From contig NC_018244.1 in assembly GCF_000227135.1 (NCBI RefSeq), positions 200,967 to 264,966 on the forward strand: a stretch of 64,000 bases of DNA, in the 5' to 3' direction. Shown here piece after piece: positions 35,475-46,597 of this stretch. The notes under the pieces were generated by a model that searched no databases, was not told the origin of the DNA, and was given only the letters and a program-made list of their open reading frames with translations. The stretch comes from Leishmania donovani. Taxonomy: Eukaryota; Euglenozoa; Kinetoplastea; Trypanosomatida; Trypanosomatidae. The first letter of the stretch is position 1; each line of letters opens with the position of its first letter. A program made the position numbers and the translations under genes.

Positions 35475-35960
35475 TGAGAGAGATTCAGAGAGAGAGAGAT
35501 CGTGCTGTTGGTAGGGATGGCGAGAGGTGGTGGTGGTGAGGGGCCGGGCTTCACTCCAGACGCCCACCTCTCCCTCTCTCGCCATCCCTGCCACTAGCTG
35601 GGACTGCGCACAAGCAAAGGTGGGGTGGGGGACAGAGGGAGCGGAGCCCGTAAACAAACTTCTACTCACCACGTCATGCGGTCTATGGCATGCGCACAGG
35701 TCCGAGCGCACACGCATGTGCTTGGCTGTGCTTGGCGTGACGCCGAGGTCGCCTGCCTTTCTTTCCGGCCTCCATGTTTATTTCTACATGTATTCGACGC
35801 GCCTGTTTGGTATGCTCGATGCATGTCGCCCCTCGGGCTCTTGCCTGAGCTGGTGAGCGGAGGGGGGGGGGTGAGGCCCCGACGAGGAGGTACGCAGACA
35901 CAAGCACCCACGTACAGAGAAGGCACCATCCATGAGTGGTCAGATACACATACAATATAC

Positions 35961-35979
35961 ATATATATATATATATATA
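35961..35979. repeat. AT dinucleotide tract
   Basis: Uninterrupted AT alternation, second of three in the same spacer. Confidence 0.9.
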
Positions 35980-36490
35980 GATCTAGACAGTAGCGTGAAT
36001 GTAGAGTACACGGAGATGGGTAAGGTGTGTTGTTCTCTAGTGCCTAAAGGCGGCTGGGTAGAGTGGGGGTAGGGGATGGGGGAGGTACAAGAACATATAA
36101 AAAAATGGATTCGATCAGCGAAAGGCAAGCAACAGAAATGACGAGAGAGAACGGTGAGAGGGCAGTGAAGATGATCTGAGAAGGGGGTAGGGAGTGGATG
36201 CACACACAAACGTACACACACAGACCGAGAGGAGGAGGAGAAGGGGTACAAGAAGGGGGGAAGAATAAGCAGGCGTTTTATATTATGGGTATACGTTATT
36301 TTTTTTTTCTCTCTGTGCGTGTGCGCTCGCTCGTCCTTCATCTCTCCCTCTCGCTGTCGTAGTGATGGTGTGCCGTGACGCGTGCGATAGGACACGCCAG
36401 CGAGAGAGGGGAAGGGAGATGAAGGGCGCGGAGGTGAAGGCAGGGGAGGGGTGGCAGGTGCACTAACAAGAGCCTTTTCAAGAGTGATCC

Positions 36491-36508
36491 TATATATATA
36501 TATATATA
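36491..36508. repeat. AT dinucleotide tract
   Basis: Uninterrupted TA alternation, third of three in the same spacer, about 430 bp beyond the stop of the gene to its right. Confidence 0.9.
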
Positions 36509-36938
36509 ATGGAGGAAGGGAGGGGAAGGGAGGGGAGCCGGCGTGGTCTGTATGTCCCTTCATGCGCGAGTCCTTCTCTGCCTCTGCACGTGGGGGCGCC
36601 CTCGTGTCTCTGTGACTGGCGCATCGGAAACCACAGAGCGTCGCAAGGGCAGGGAAGCGAAAACAAGAAGAGAGTGCAAGCGAGAAAGAAGTCTAGATTT
36701 AGCCAAGCGAGAGAAAGGGAGATAACAACAGCAACACAGGCAGCGCAGCAGCCGCCCCCCCCCCGACACACACACACACATCATGGGGGGGAGGGGGGGG
36801 GGCGTGCGCAAGCACACACGAAAACGGTCACCCCCGCCCCACAGACAAGCAGAGGCGCACGTCTGTGTTCACAGGTCCTAAGATGAGGAAACTTTCGGCG
36901 TGCTTGTCTCCTCAGCATCTGGCCAACGTTGGGTGCCT

Positions 36939-39900
36939 CTACTGCGGCAACTGCTGACCAAGAAGAGGAGCGCCCCCTGGTTGTGCCGGGTTAGAGGGCG
37001 AGCGTGCCTTGCTGGACAGTCGCACGGCGATGTTCGTCGCCGAACCTTCCTGACATCCGAGCGGTCTTGTTGCACTGGCGGACCTCGACCTCTGCACACT
37101 GTCAGCGGCAACAGCAGCTCTGGCGGGGTTGCAGCTTATCCGGAAACGCGCTGCACAATTTTCTTTGTGAGCCTCGTCGTCTTGCTTGAATGCGTGAGGA
37201 AAGGAGGGCACCGCTGGTGTTGTCGCATCCGCGTTCGGCGCCAGCGGCACGGGCTCCGACTCTGTTGCCGTCGATGCAGCGTACAGAGATTCCTGAAGCT
37301 GGTTCACAGTCATCTCCATCGCAGCCGCCACGGCGGTGTTCAGCGTTCGCAGCGTCTCGGGGGAGAGCACCGTGTCGCCGCGGGTGAGGTCGTCGGCGAT
37401 CTGGTGCACCACCTCTCGCGTGCTCACCGCGTCGCACGTGGTGCTGTTCGTCGTCGTCGTCGTGCTCGTCTCCGCGGAGCTGGTGAATGGCATCAGTGTC
37501 ATCGGCACATAGGACGCAGGCGCGGCAGTCGTCGCAGCGGCGCCGCTGCGACGGCCAGTCGCGTCACTTCCGCCCAGGTTGACAGAGCCCTCCGGTGTGA
37601 TGGTGAGCGGGGCCCAGGGCAGGAACACAGAAGTGTCTGGCACCAGGAACCCTGCAGTCGCAGCGGCACGACGGCCGCAGACCGTTGCTGGCCCGGCCCC
37701 AGCTAGCGCCGTGGCCTCTGTCCAGCGAAGGTACTGTTGCTGGTGTGGACTGGCGTAGCGGTTGCGATGCAGAATGCTGTTGCGGCTCACCGCCCCCGAG
37801 CGGGGGGCCGCGCCGCTGACACTCATCGCCGCAGCCTCCGCCGTGAACCTCTCTGCCGGCAAACTGCCGGTGCTGTGTATACGGACCATACCAGCACGCT
37901 GTTGCGAGTAGCTGTGCTGGTGGTGTGGATGATGGTGGGGCAGCGCACCGCGTGAGAGCGGCAGTCCCGCCGCGCTGACGCTGCTCGAGCCGGGACAATC
38001 GCCTCCACCGAAGCCGGGGTTGAGCGACGCCGTCTCCGTGCTGGTAGTGCTGGTGCGGTTGCAGCAGTAGGTCGTGCGGAAGCTGCTGTTGCCGGCGGCG
38101 CCAGCGGCGTTCGAGAGGGGCAGCACCGCCCCCGTCGGCATCCGCTGACTGTGCTCGCCAAAGGCCTGCACGGAGACGGAGGAAGAGGCGGTGCCGTAAG
38201 AGAACGCTGTGGCGGACATACGGCGAGGGTGCGGGGCACGCAGATGCTGCGGCGCCTGCTGTGTGGCATGATGCACAGCAACGGCGCGGGTCGCTGCCCC
38301 CCCCGCATGCCGTCCTCCGGAGGCGGGCGGCAGCGCCCCCGTCCCGAGAATCGCGCTGGCCGACGATGTCAGCGGGATACTCAGGGAACCTTCGTTCGCA
38401 TGCGACTCGCTCGTTGCCGCCCCAACAGTGGACGGGCGATGATATCTCATGCTCGTCAGCAAAGAGCTCCAGTCGACGTAGGCTGCATCGCCGGTGTCGT
38501 CCTCGTCTGCGCCTGCTGCCCCGACAGGGCGGCCTCGTTGTAACGGTGCGATGGGGATGGAGGCAGCCGTGCAACGAGACGGGCTCTGCGCACGCTGCGG
38601 CGTCTCCGACAACTCGGGCGGCACCGGCACAGGGGAGTGGCTGTCGCTGGTCGGCTCAGTCGCGAAAGCACCGAAGCTGCCGCTGAAGGCCTTTTCGTTG
38701 CCCCAGCAGAGCGAGCTTGCTTCTCTCTGGATGCTGCCGCCGGTATTGCTGTGGTGCTGCTCGTGGGGATGCCCAGCGAAGCAGAGCGGTGTGGCGAGTG
38801 GCAACGCCATGTTGCCGGCAAGGTTGGCGCCGCTGGCCCCGTCAGCGTCGGACTGGGAGGCGGCGTCAAAGTGCTGACGGACGCTGGCCCACCTCGAGAT
38901 GGAGTAGGTCAGCCGACGATTGATGCACTCCAGCGTCGAGGCAGAGAGCGTGGACGCCGGGGTGAAGATCGGCAGGGCACCACCGCCGTGGCCGTCGTAC
39001 GAACGACGCGAGAGGCTCTGTTCACGCTCAAACTCGTCGGCGCAAGCACCTTGCGAGCTCACCCTCGCAGCAGCGGTAGTGGTGGAGGGATTCTTGGGGA
39101 GCGGTGACTCGGCACCACCGCCAACAATGCACGAGCGAGAACGACCATCGTCGCCAGCGGCAGTGGCGGTGGTAGCCGCGGCAGAGGGTAGGACGTCCAC
39201 GACCTGCACTGGGATCCAACCCTGACTTGTGATGTCATCCGGCGTCACCGTTTCCGTGACGGCGTCGGGAGGGATAAGGTAGATGACATCTTGATCTGAA
39301 CGCAGAGTTCGTTTCTCGCGAGTCGCACGGGCCTGCTGAGAGGCAAGCTGCTCCGCTGCGATGGGCGCATCAGGCACCGGAGAGGCACGCGAGACGGATA
39401 ACGAGGCGGCGGGGCAGGATGGTGAGAATCGTGGCACGCCGCGCTCACGACGCTCTGTCCCTGCCTGGAACGTTCTGAATGACACGGCAGCCGATGAGAG
39501 CGCCGGTGTCACCACCGTGGGCGAGGCACACGCCTCCCATCGCGCCGGGGCGCTGCTGCGGTAGCTCCGATCGGTCACCAAAGAAGCATCCGCGATGACA
39601 GCGGAGCGACCCGCGTCGGCGCTCTCATCTAGCGGCACCAGCAGCGTCTGGTCAAAGCAGAAGCTGTCGCCGAAGCTGCTGGGAAGCAGACGGCATGCTG
39701 GTGCGGACGCCACCGGGCGACTCGAGTTGTCACGCGACGGAGCGGCAGAGCGGCACAGCACGCGAGCGATGCTTGGAGACACTGGAGATGCAGCAGCGCT
39801 CTGGATAGGGTGCGGGGCCGGCGAGTTTGGGGAGAAAGGTGCCGCCATAGATGCCGAGAGTACCTCGGTAAGACGCGCGCTGCGAAGTGGGCGGTGAGCG

Positions 39901-41279
39901 AGCTTGGCGCGCTGCTGCGGCAGGTCTGCATTAGACTGCAGCCTCACCACCGGGGACTCAGCGCCGGCGGCATTGCGGCGCGCCGCAGATATCGGTGAGG
40001 CCTCCGACGTGGCGCTGCTCCGAGCCAGCAAGATGGTTTGGCCGAGGACGTAGCTGCCGTCCAGTTGCAGCGAGGCGTCGGCGAGGTAGGCAGTGCCATC
40101 GTGGTTGTCAATGAAGAAGTATTCGCTTGCCGCTGGGGTGGTTGGTGCTGTGGTGGTGGCGGCGGCTGCAAAGGTGGACGCGCAAGGATCGGGGCAGCAG
40201 CACTGCTGTGGGGTAGGGAGCGGAGAGGCAGGCGCCGCCGGCACGTGCGTGTTCACCGTCGTGGCTGGTGACACACAAACCGTGCAGCACGCCGAGGCCG
40301 TCGTGTCTGCAGCCGGGAACCTTCTGCTGTCAGAAGAAGCCGCGCCCGCCTCTGCCTGATTCAGGTGACCAGCGGCGTCGCCCTCCCCCGACATCTCGCG
40401 ACCTGTCGATAGCGTTTTCACAGGCGTCACCTCCAGCGAGCGAGGCATGTGCGGCGTCTGAATGGCCGAGCCGACGACCGTTTCCTGACTCGGCTGCTGA
40501 GGGGTCTTCGCCGGTGTGCAAAGCATGCTGCTGAGCGAGTGGAAGTTGTTGTTCATGAACAGCACCGTCTCCTGGAAGAGGCCGTTCTCATCCTCGTCTT
40601 CACTCTCTTCTTCCTTCTTGTCCGCCGCAGCGGTAGTATCAACTTGGATGGCGCCGTCGAGGTCGGCCTGGGTGGCGGTGCGCGTTGCCTCAGCTGCTGC
40701 CTTAGCGGCCCCCAACCTGTTGCTCGGACCACGGTCCCACAAGTCGTCGCCTCCGGCACGGTTATCCCGTCCTCGCGGTGACTTGGCAGCCGCCATTGTC
40801 ACCAGTCCCTCTGTTGCTCCCGGTTGAAGCACGCTGGGCGGCAGTATCATGTTGGTGGCATTGTGCAGCTGCGCCGTGGCGAGCATGGCTTTGTGGTCGA
40901 GGTTGGTGGCAGCGCGTGCCTCCTCAGCACCGCCGTCGGCGTCCCTGTCCGCCTCTGAGTGGCCGAAAGTGGCAAGTGCCTCGTCATTTTGGTGGCTTCG
41001 GGATGCGAAGCGCTTTGGTGTAACGGCATCCTCGCTGTGCAGCTCAAGCATCCGCTCCGGGGGGGCCGGATGACCGTCTGAGGTGGTTGCGCGCTGGGAA
41101 TCGCCCGCGGAACTTTTGTCATGGGGGTGGTTACCTTCGCGCATACAACTGCGCGGCGGCGGACGCGGCGGCGGCGAAGCGGCCTCTTCGCCCAGCAGCG
41201 GTGTCTCGGGCGCCGGCATTGCCGGTTGAATATACGGGTATCGCTGCGGGTGCTGGCGGGGCCCAATCTCTGCAGCCAT
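36939..41279 (-). CDS. large disordered protein with repeated QT-[ILV]-L motif
   Basis: Protein of 1446 residues, not recognised. Composition is dominated by Ala, Ser, Pro, Thr and Gly, with no membrane segment or signal peptide, so most of it is probably disordered. Three short look-alike hydrophobic motifs stand out from the low-complexity background: FQETVLFM (about 233-240), LGQTILLA (about 411-418) and FDQTLLVP (about 540-547), each next to acidic or Asp/Asn residues. Many Ser/Thr-Pro sites (for example around CTPAKTP and EVTPVKT, about 250-285) suggest regulation by proline-directed kinases. A better-conserved-looking stretch (STLECINRRLTYSISRW) lies in the middle, and a helical segment (AVAAAMEMTVNQLQESLYA) precedes the C-terminal basic tail. 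The start is ATG at 41279. It could be a scaffold or cytoskeletal linker; this is only a guess. Confidence 0.75.
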   Translation of the reverse strand: MAAEIGPRQHPQRYPYIQPAMPAPETPLLGEEAASPPPRPPPRSCMREGNHPHDKSSAGDSQRATTSDGHPAPPERMLELHSEDAVTPKRFASRSHQNDEALATFGHSEADRDADGGAEEARAATNLDHKAMLATAQLHNATNMILPPSVLQPGATEGLVTMAAAKSPRGRDNRAGGDDLWDRGPSNRLGAAKAAAEATRTATQADLDGAIQVDTTAAADKKEEESEDEDENGLFQETVLFMNNNFHSLSSMLCTPAKTPQQPSQETVVGSAIQTPHMPRSLEVTPVKTLSTGREMSGEGDAAGHLNQAEAGAASSDSRRFPAADTTASACCTVCVSPATTVNTHVPAAPASPLPTPQQCCCPDPCASTFAAAATTTAPTTPAASEYFFIDNHDGTAYLADASLQLDGSYVLGQTILLARSSATSEASPISAARRNAAGAESPVVRLQSNADLPQQRAKLAHRPLRSARLTEVLSASMAAPFSPNSPAPHPIQSAAASPVSPSIARVLCRSAAPSRDNSSRPVASAPACRLLPSSFGDSFCFDQTLLVPLDESADAGRSAVIADASLVTDRSYRSSAPARWEACASPTVVTPALSSAAVSFRTFQAGTERRERGVPRFSPSCPAASLSVSRASPVPDAPIAAEQLASQQARATREKRTLRSDQDVIYLIPPDAVTETVTPDDITSQGWIPVQVVDVLPSAAATTATAAGDDGRSRSCIVGGGAESPLPKNPSTTTAAARVSSQGACADEFEREQSLSRRSYDGHGGGALPIFTPASTLSASTLECINRRLTYSISRWASVRQHFDAASQSDADGASGANLAGNMALPLATPLCFAGHPHEQHHSNTGGSIQREASSLCWGNEKAFSGSFGAFATEPTSDSHSPVPVPPELSETPQRAQSPSRCTAASIPIAPLQRGRPVGAAGADEDDTGDAAYVDWSSLLTSMRYHRPSTVGAATSESHANEGSLSIPLTSSASAILGTGALPPASGGRHAGGAATRAVAVHHATQQAPQHLRAPHPRRMSATAFSYGTASSSVSVQAFGEHSQRMPTGAVLPLSNAAGAAGNSSFRTTYCCNRTSTTSTETASLNPGFGGGDCPGSSSVSAAGLPLSRGALPHHHPHHQHSYSQQRAGMVRIHSTGSLPAERFTAEAAAMSVSGAAPRSGAVSRNSILHRNRYASPHQQQYLRWTEATALAGAGPATVCGRRAAATAGFLVPDTSVFLPWAPLTITPEGSVNLGGSDATGRRSGAAATTAAPASYVPMTLMPFTSSAETSTTTTTNSTTCDAVSTREVVHQIADDLTRGDTVLSPETLRTLNTAVAAAMEMTVNQLQESLYAASTATESEPVPLAPNADATTPAVPSFPHAFKQDDEAHKENCAARFRISCNPARAAVAADSVQRSRSASATRPLGCQEGSATNIAVRLSSKARSPSNPAQPGGAPLLGQQLPQ

Positions 41280-43504
41280 GTGGCGGTCTGTCGTGGCGCC
41301 GAGCGAGATGCTGTCGCCGGTGTGTGGGGGGAGGGAGGGAGGGAGGTACAGGGGTTACTTCTTAAGATCTCTCTCTCTCCCACCTGCTCGTCTTTCACAG
41401 AAAGAAACGAGAAGCAGCCTGGGTTGCGAAGGAGAAGTAGGCGCCTCCTTGATGCCGACGCACGCTGCAGAAGTGGAGGTGCTGGTGCTGATGGGATGTG
41501 GCACTAGGGAGATGACAAGAATACAGAGATGCAGAAGAGGTTATGATCTAGAACGGCAGTCGTTCTGTGCGCTACTTCTTCGCCTTCGCGAAGGGCCACG
41601 GAAGGCGCTGGAGGTCACGAAAAGAGGAAGCGGCGCGACCGAAGTGCTGTGAAGGTGCAAGCGTGTGTTCGTGTGGGGGTCGGGCGGGGGCGGGATCGGG
41701 TCGCTCTCAGTCTCTGGCTTTGCGTCTGCGTGTGCAAGCGTGTCGCCTCCGCCTCCTCCTCGTTGCTCTTGTTGTTGTTGCGAGCCGTAGGGAGCACAAG
41801 AGCGGAGCGGGTTACAAGACGCGGGCAGTCACACAGACAGAGAGAGGTCCGCCTCCTTCCTTGCCCACCAGCGCTTCGAAAGGGCGAAAATGGAAAAACT
41901 AAGAAGAGAACGCACAGACAGACGAAGACGGAAAGCCAGCGAGAGGTACAAGAGCACAGCACAAGGAACAGCGACAGATGAACGCAAGCACACCCGCGGT
42001 GAGAGAGCGCTGCACAGCAAAGAGAATCGCTTCGCGCTGTCGTGTTCGCTTTTTTGTCGCTACAGCGGCGCCGTGATAAGGTGGTGGTCGTGAAAGATTC
42101 TAGAGAAGAGAAGTGCGGGAGACGAGGCCGTGGTCACGACGAGTGCTTCAGGAGAGGACGAGGAAGGCGGAGTGGGGCACTATGGTACGCATGCACACAC
42201 AGCCAACGAGAGACGGGCGCTTATCTCGTTTTGCTCGCGATCGTCTCGTCCTCGCACGGGGGGGGGGGTCCCGCAAAGAGGGAAGGGTGACTGTGAAGGG
42301 GAAGATGCACGACAAGCCGAGTGTGTGTCCGTGCCGCTGCGTGTCTGCTTGGGGGGGGGGGCACAGAAGTGGAGGGGGAGGGAGAAGCGCAAAAAGGGAA
42401 AAAAGAAACGGAGACTGTGTGGCGAAGCGGAAAGAGTCTTTGTCGCTGGTGTTGTTGCGGCTTGCGAGGGGGCGCAGCCTCGCTGCGCAGGTGCACCTGT
42501 TCGCTGTGACGGGCCTCACGCTGATTCGCCTCGAGCGTGCGTTGTGCGAGAGCGCCCCCAAGAAAGAAAAATGGGCCAGTTGTGCATGAGTCGGAAAGGT
42601 GAAGCACGACGGAGCGAAACAGATGATGAGGCAGTGGTGGGAGATGTGTACCAGAGAAGCGCATACGGGAGGAAGGAAAGGAAGGGGGTGCACACCTGAA
42701 AGACGAAGGGACAGACACACGCTCACAGAGAGAGAAAGAGGGAGACAGGCACGTGTGCTCGGGGGCCTCACCGCTTCTATACCATTGACAGAGGCCGACG
42801 ACTTCTGCCTTGGCCAAGTCGCTCGAGCAGCGTGTGTACGTGACTCAATCAGTGACGTCGGGGAAGCACGTCGCTCTCCACCGACCGCATCCAACGGTGG
42901 TGGCGAAGGGAGAGGAGGAGGCAGGAGCTGCGGTGCGTAAAGGCTGACGAGAGGTCATTTCTTGTGCGTTTGAAAGAGACAACGAGGAAGGGAAGGCAAC
43001 AGAAGGGAGTGTACAAGGATCGTGAGGGCGCGTGAAGGAGTCGACAACCACGAAACGAGAGAAAAATGGGCAAGTACAAGTGGTGCGATCAGGCCTTTGT
43101 AGCGGCAGCCGTCGTAGAAGCGACAGTCACCGTGGGTATCGAGGAGGAGGAGGAGGGAGGCGGTGCACAGATCGACTAGGATAAGGGGAAGGGAGAGCAA
43201 AGGCGAGATGCGTGGCGGAGCCCTTTTCGGGCACTCGCGGTGAGTGGGCAAAGGCAGGAAGTGGCGGTCGGGAGACGCACACGCGCGCAGGGAGAGTCAA
43301 AACCGGGAGCGAAGCCTCACTATTACCGCTGCCACCACAACAGAGAGAACGCAGAGAGCAAGCAGGGGCCGCTCAACGATCAGAGAAGAAAGCAGATACC
43401 ATCAAGAGAGCCGAGAAGGGGGGCGCCTTCTCTGTGTTACTCCGCACAGCCTCAAGGGGCATACACGCCCAGCTTTGGCCTACACGACAGCGGTGCTCCA
43501 TCTT
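41280..43504. other. intergenic between two disordered-protein genes
   Basis: No gene supported in 2.2 kb. It has the acceptor above, G runs on the plus strand near 42260-42268 and 42352-42361, GA-rich tracts and short A runs. Frames here are short and of biased composition. Confidence 0.6.
41311..41347 (-). promoter_or_regulatory. putative trans-splice acceptor of the 36939-41279 gene
   Basis: CTCCCT-repeat pyrimidine tract on the minus strand, then an AG at 41312-41311, giving a 5'UTR of about 31 nt. Confidence 0.5.
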
Positions 43505-46500
43505 CTAGTAGCCCTCACGCTCTTTCTGAAGCTCTGCCGGGGCCATGCTGCGCTCCCGAACTGGTGGCGACATGTCCCGGCGCGACCGCGAGCCCGTCGT
43601 CGTGGCTACGGAGCCCGGTGAGTGGCCATCCTCGCTCTCCTCCGGCTCGCCCCATCGCACATGGGCAGCTGTGGCCGAGACGCACGCACCGCGGCGCAAC
43701 GGTGTGGCAAAGCTTTCCTGGCTGCCCACCCGACCCGACGCCACGGGAGCCGCCGGGTGCGCAGACGGGGTGGCGCAAGGCACAGTCGAGAAGGAGGGAC
43801 GAGGAGGGTGCGGACTGTGGAGGTGAGGAATGCACGCAGCTGTCGGGGCCGACGACACCTCGCCTTCCTCGTTCGCTGCGATTCCGTTCGGTCGTGAGCG
43901 GGGGCCGTCATCTTTCTCCCATCGCAACCGTGTCGCTCTGCCACCTCGCAGCCCTGCAGAGATACCGCATGAATTCCCTGGAAACCCCTCCGACGTTGCA
44001 GGCCGCCTAGCACAACCCTCCCGCCTCCACTCCTGCTCGGCCTCCTCGCTTTCCGCCTCCGCCTCCATCTCAAGCTGCATCGGGTCGACGTGGCCGCCGT
44101 GCCGCTCCACGTCCTGGGCGAACTGGGAGGTGGAGAGGAGGTAGAGGCGATGCTGGCGTGCGCGCAGCGCGCTCGCAGCCTCGGCGTCTGCGTCCTCCAT
44201 CGCTGCCTGCGCCCGCTCCAGCGAGAACGTGTCCACCTCAGGCTCCTCGCCGCTGCCGCCGGAGCCGCAGCTGGAGAGCGACGCGGCATGTTGAGCATCC
44301 ACCTCCACGACGACTCCCGTGATGCTATCTGCAGTCTCCAAGACGGCCGCGGCAGCATCGACAGTGATGTGTAGGGAGCCGCCGCTCATGTCGTGCGGCC
44401 GCCCTTGCGCACCGGTGGCCAACAGGGACGACGAGATGGAAATATCCAGCGACGGCGGAGGATGCACCGGGACCATGGATGGAGCCGTGGTTCGAATGGG
44501 TGAGGGAGGAGAGAAGGTGCTACGGTCGCGGTAGTGTGTCGAGGCATACGTGTCCGCGCCATCACAAGGCAGCGGCTCCTCGTCTGGGCGGGCCACAGAC
44601 GGTGACACTGTCCTCCGGCGGCGTTGCTGTTGCTGCCACAAGTGCGTCTCGAGCGACGTCGTCATGCACGTAGGTGCCGCCGCCAGCGCATCGGCGAGGG
44701 AGAGTGCAAAGGACCCGCTCAGAGGCGTCGCCGATGGGGACCCGCGTGGGCTCTCGACGCATTTGCGTTTCGTGTGTCGCATCTCGATGTCCTCCATCGT
44801 GCTGTCATCACCGTCACTTCCGCATCCGCGGGCTGTTCCGCGCACCCGGTGCGCAAAGGAAGGAGACGTCGGCGGGGAAGTGAGAGGGCTGCAGTGCGGC
44901 ATTCCCTGTTGCGCACAGGCCGGCCCGTTCATGTCGGCGAGTGAGACCGACATCGGGGAAGATATGCGGCTGCACCATCCTCCACTGCGGCACTCAAGCA
45001 GGGCACTATCGCCGCCCGCGGCTGGCTCACTGGTGCTCCAGCATGCAGGAGATGCGCGGGAACTGCCGTGGGCTCCACCAGTCCCCACCGCAGCGCCACC
45101 CCGCTCCCAGTTCAGCGGTGTCTGCGCGGTGCTATCGCGGCCACTCCACAGTCCGTTTGGCAGCGAAGTGTTGAAGGACGCGCAAGATAGGCTTTCTAAG
45201 CACCAGCTCGCCGGTCCGCCGCTGTCAGGCCGCTCAGGTGCGGGTCGCTGCAGCAACGGCGAAAGAACGGTGGGAGCCGCTGTGGAAACCAGGTCGCTTC
45301 GTTGAGCCTCTGCAACGCTGCGCCACTCTCCCAGCTGGGCAAGCTCGCGCGCAGTCAAGACAGGCGACGGCGAAAGCATGCGAGTGTTGGCTTGCAAAGT
45401 GGAGGCGACAGGAGCGGACGTGCGACGACTCGGCGGTGGTGTGACGAGGGACGGCGACGAGACCCCTGACAGAGACGGTTGATCTCCGTAGCTCCCGTCG
45501 TCACCGTCACCGCCGCGGCGATTCGGCCCCCACCCGGACAGTAGAGTAGCTGCTGTGCCGCAGTCAGTGGCGGCGCTGGCGCTGCTCCCACCAGAGAGAC
45601 TGGACGTACCTGTGCTGTGCCCGCTTCTGCTGTGTGCAGAGAACGTGTACGCACTGCTACAGGCGGGAGCAGCGGCACCGTCGCCGTTGCCACGAGAGGC
45701 GGGAACAGAGCTGTTCGACGAGGTGATGGTCGCAGTTGTCGCTGGGTGAGAGTGGAGCTGACGCCACGACGGCGTCCGCTGATGGCTTGTCGGCGCGCAA
45801 GCCAGCTCGAACCCCTCTGGCCGCTGAAGCTGCGCCTCGCTGCTACTCCAGCTGTCGACACCATCCCAGCCACGCCCGCTGTTCACAGCGCTCCCGCCGC
45901 TGCTGCTGCTACAAGCCTTTGCCGCCCTTGCACCAAGCCCCGCGCGCCTCTCGCGCTCTTCGCCGTCATCGTCGTCTGCGCCGGTGGTCCACTGACGCGG
46001 CAGCTCCCATCGCCCATCTCGTGGCACCAGCGCGGAGGCGAAAGAGGAGGCGAGGCTGTCTCTCCGCGAGATGGACGCGCTGCGAGGCTCCTTTGACGGA
46101 CTGCACCCGGCAGAACGCACCCAGTCCCGCACCGTTGTCACAGCACTCTCCACCGCGCCACCGTTGCCACCTACGGGTGTGCCGGAGCACAGTGATCCGC
46201 GACGCGGTGTCCATTGCCGTCTGTGGCGCTGCGGCGGCGGGTGATCGAGAAGGAAAGGCTCCTTCGGTTGAGCAGCGGAGGGCAAGGGAGCAGACCCTTC
46301 GGCCGACATGGCCGGGTGAGTGCCCACTTCAGCAACGCTGTGCGCCGAGGGCGCAGCTGAGCAGCGGAAGCTGCTGACGCTGGCAGACATGAGGGCTTCG
46401 TCACTGTCAACGTCATCGCCTGCATCACCAGAGGAAGCAGCCGCTGTGACACGTTTTCTGTCTCGCAGTAGAAAAATCTGGGATGTTGGTTCGTTCCCTG

Positions 46501-46597
46501 GCCGCAGTCGCGCGTCCAGCTGCTCTGCCGCCACGGTGCTTGTGAGTGAGGGGCGTAGGGGAAGCGAAGCGAGTGCTCCACTGCGCAGGGGCTGCAT
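43505..46597 (-). CDS. large disordered protein, function unknown
   Basis: Protein of 1030 residues from the ATG at 46597; not recognised. Mostly Ser/Ala/Gly/Pro-rich and probably disordered. Two parts look more constrained: a basic, nuclear-signal-like stretch MRHTKRKC followed by hydrophobic residues (about 604-640), and a helical acidic region (about 760-860) with DVERHGGHVDPMQLEME followed by a Glu-rich run. Near the N-terminus SQIFLLRDRKRV (about 38-49) is a short ordered-looking motif. The frame stays open upstream to 47212, but those residues are Cys/Arg/Leu-rich and read like translated UTR. The chosen ATG lies 17 nt after an AG with a pyrimidine tract. No membrane segment is seen. 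Confidence 0.7.
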   Translation of the reverse strand: MQPLRSGALASLPLRPSLTSTVAAEQLDARLRPGNEPTSQIFLLRDRKRVTAAASSGDAGDDVDSDEALMSASVSSFRCSAAPSAHSVAEVGTHPAMSAEGSAPLPSAAQPKEPFLLDHPPPQRHRRQWTPRRGSLCSGTPVGGNGGAVESAVTTVRDWVRSAGCSPSKEPRSASISRRDSLASSFASALVPRDGRWELPRQWTTGADDDDGEERERRAGLGARAAKACSSSSGGSAVNSGRGWDGVDSWSSSEAQLQRPEGFELACAPTSHQRTPSWRQLHSHPATTATITSSNSSVPASRGNGDGAAAPACSSAYTFSAHSRSGHSTGTSSLSGGSSASAATDCGTAATLLSGWGPNRRGGDGDDGSYGDQPSLSGVSSPSLVTPPPSRRTSAPVASTLQANTRMLSPSPVLTARELAQLGEWRSVAEAQRSDLVSTAAPTVLSPLLQRPAPERPDSGGPASWCLESLSCASFNTSLPNGLWSGRDSTAQTPLNWERGGAAVGTGGAHGSSRASPACWSTSEPAAGGDSALLECRSGGWCSRISSPMSVSLADMNGPACAQQGMPHCSPLTSPPTSPSFAHRVRGTARGCGSDGDDSTMEDIEMRHTKRKCVESPRGSPSATPLSGSFALSLADALAAAPTCMTTSLETHLWQQQQRRRRTVSPSVARPDEEPLPCDGADTYASTHYRDRSTFSPPSPIRTTAPSMVPVHPPPSLDISISSSLLATGAQGRPHDMSGGSLHITVDAAAAVLETADSITGVVVEVDAQHAASLSSCGSGGSGEEPEVDTFSLERAQAAMEDADAEAASALRARQHRLYLLSTSQFAQDVERHGGHVDPMQLEMEAEAESEEAEQEWRREGCARRPATSEGFPGNSCGISAGLRGGRATRLRWEKDDGPRSRPNGIAANEEGEVSSAPTAACIPHLHSPHPPRPSFSTVPCATPSAHPAAPVASGRVGSQESFATPLRRGACVSATAAHVRWGEPEESEDGHSPGSVATTTGSRSRRDMSPPVRERSMAPAELQKEREGY

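Larger units (their letters stand above)
34992..36938. other. intergenic, kinase to disordered protein
   Basis: No gene supported. It is unusual for holding three separate AT dinucleotide tracts (35314-35329, 35961-35979 and 36491-36508), a CAG/AGC run (35456-35474) and C/G runs. It should contain the 3'UTR of the gene at 36939-41279 and the acceptor of the kinase gene. Confidence 0.6.
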
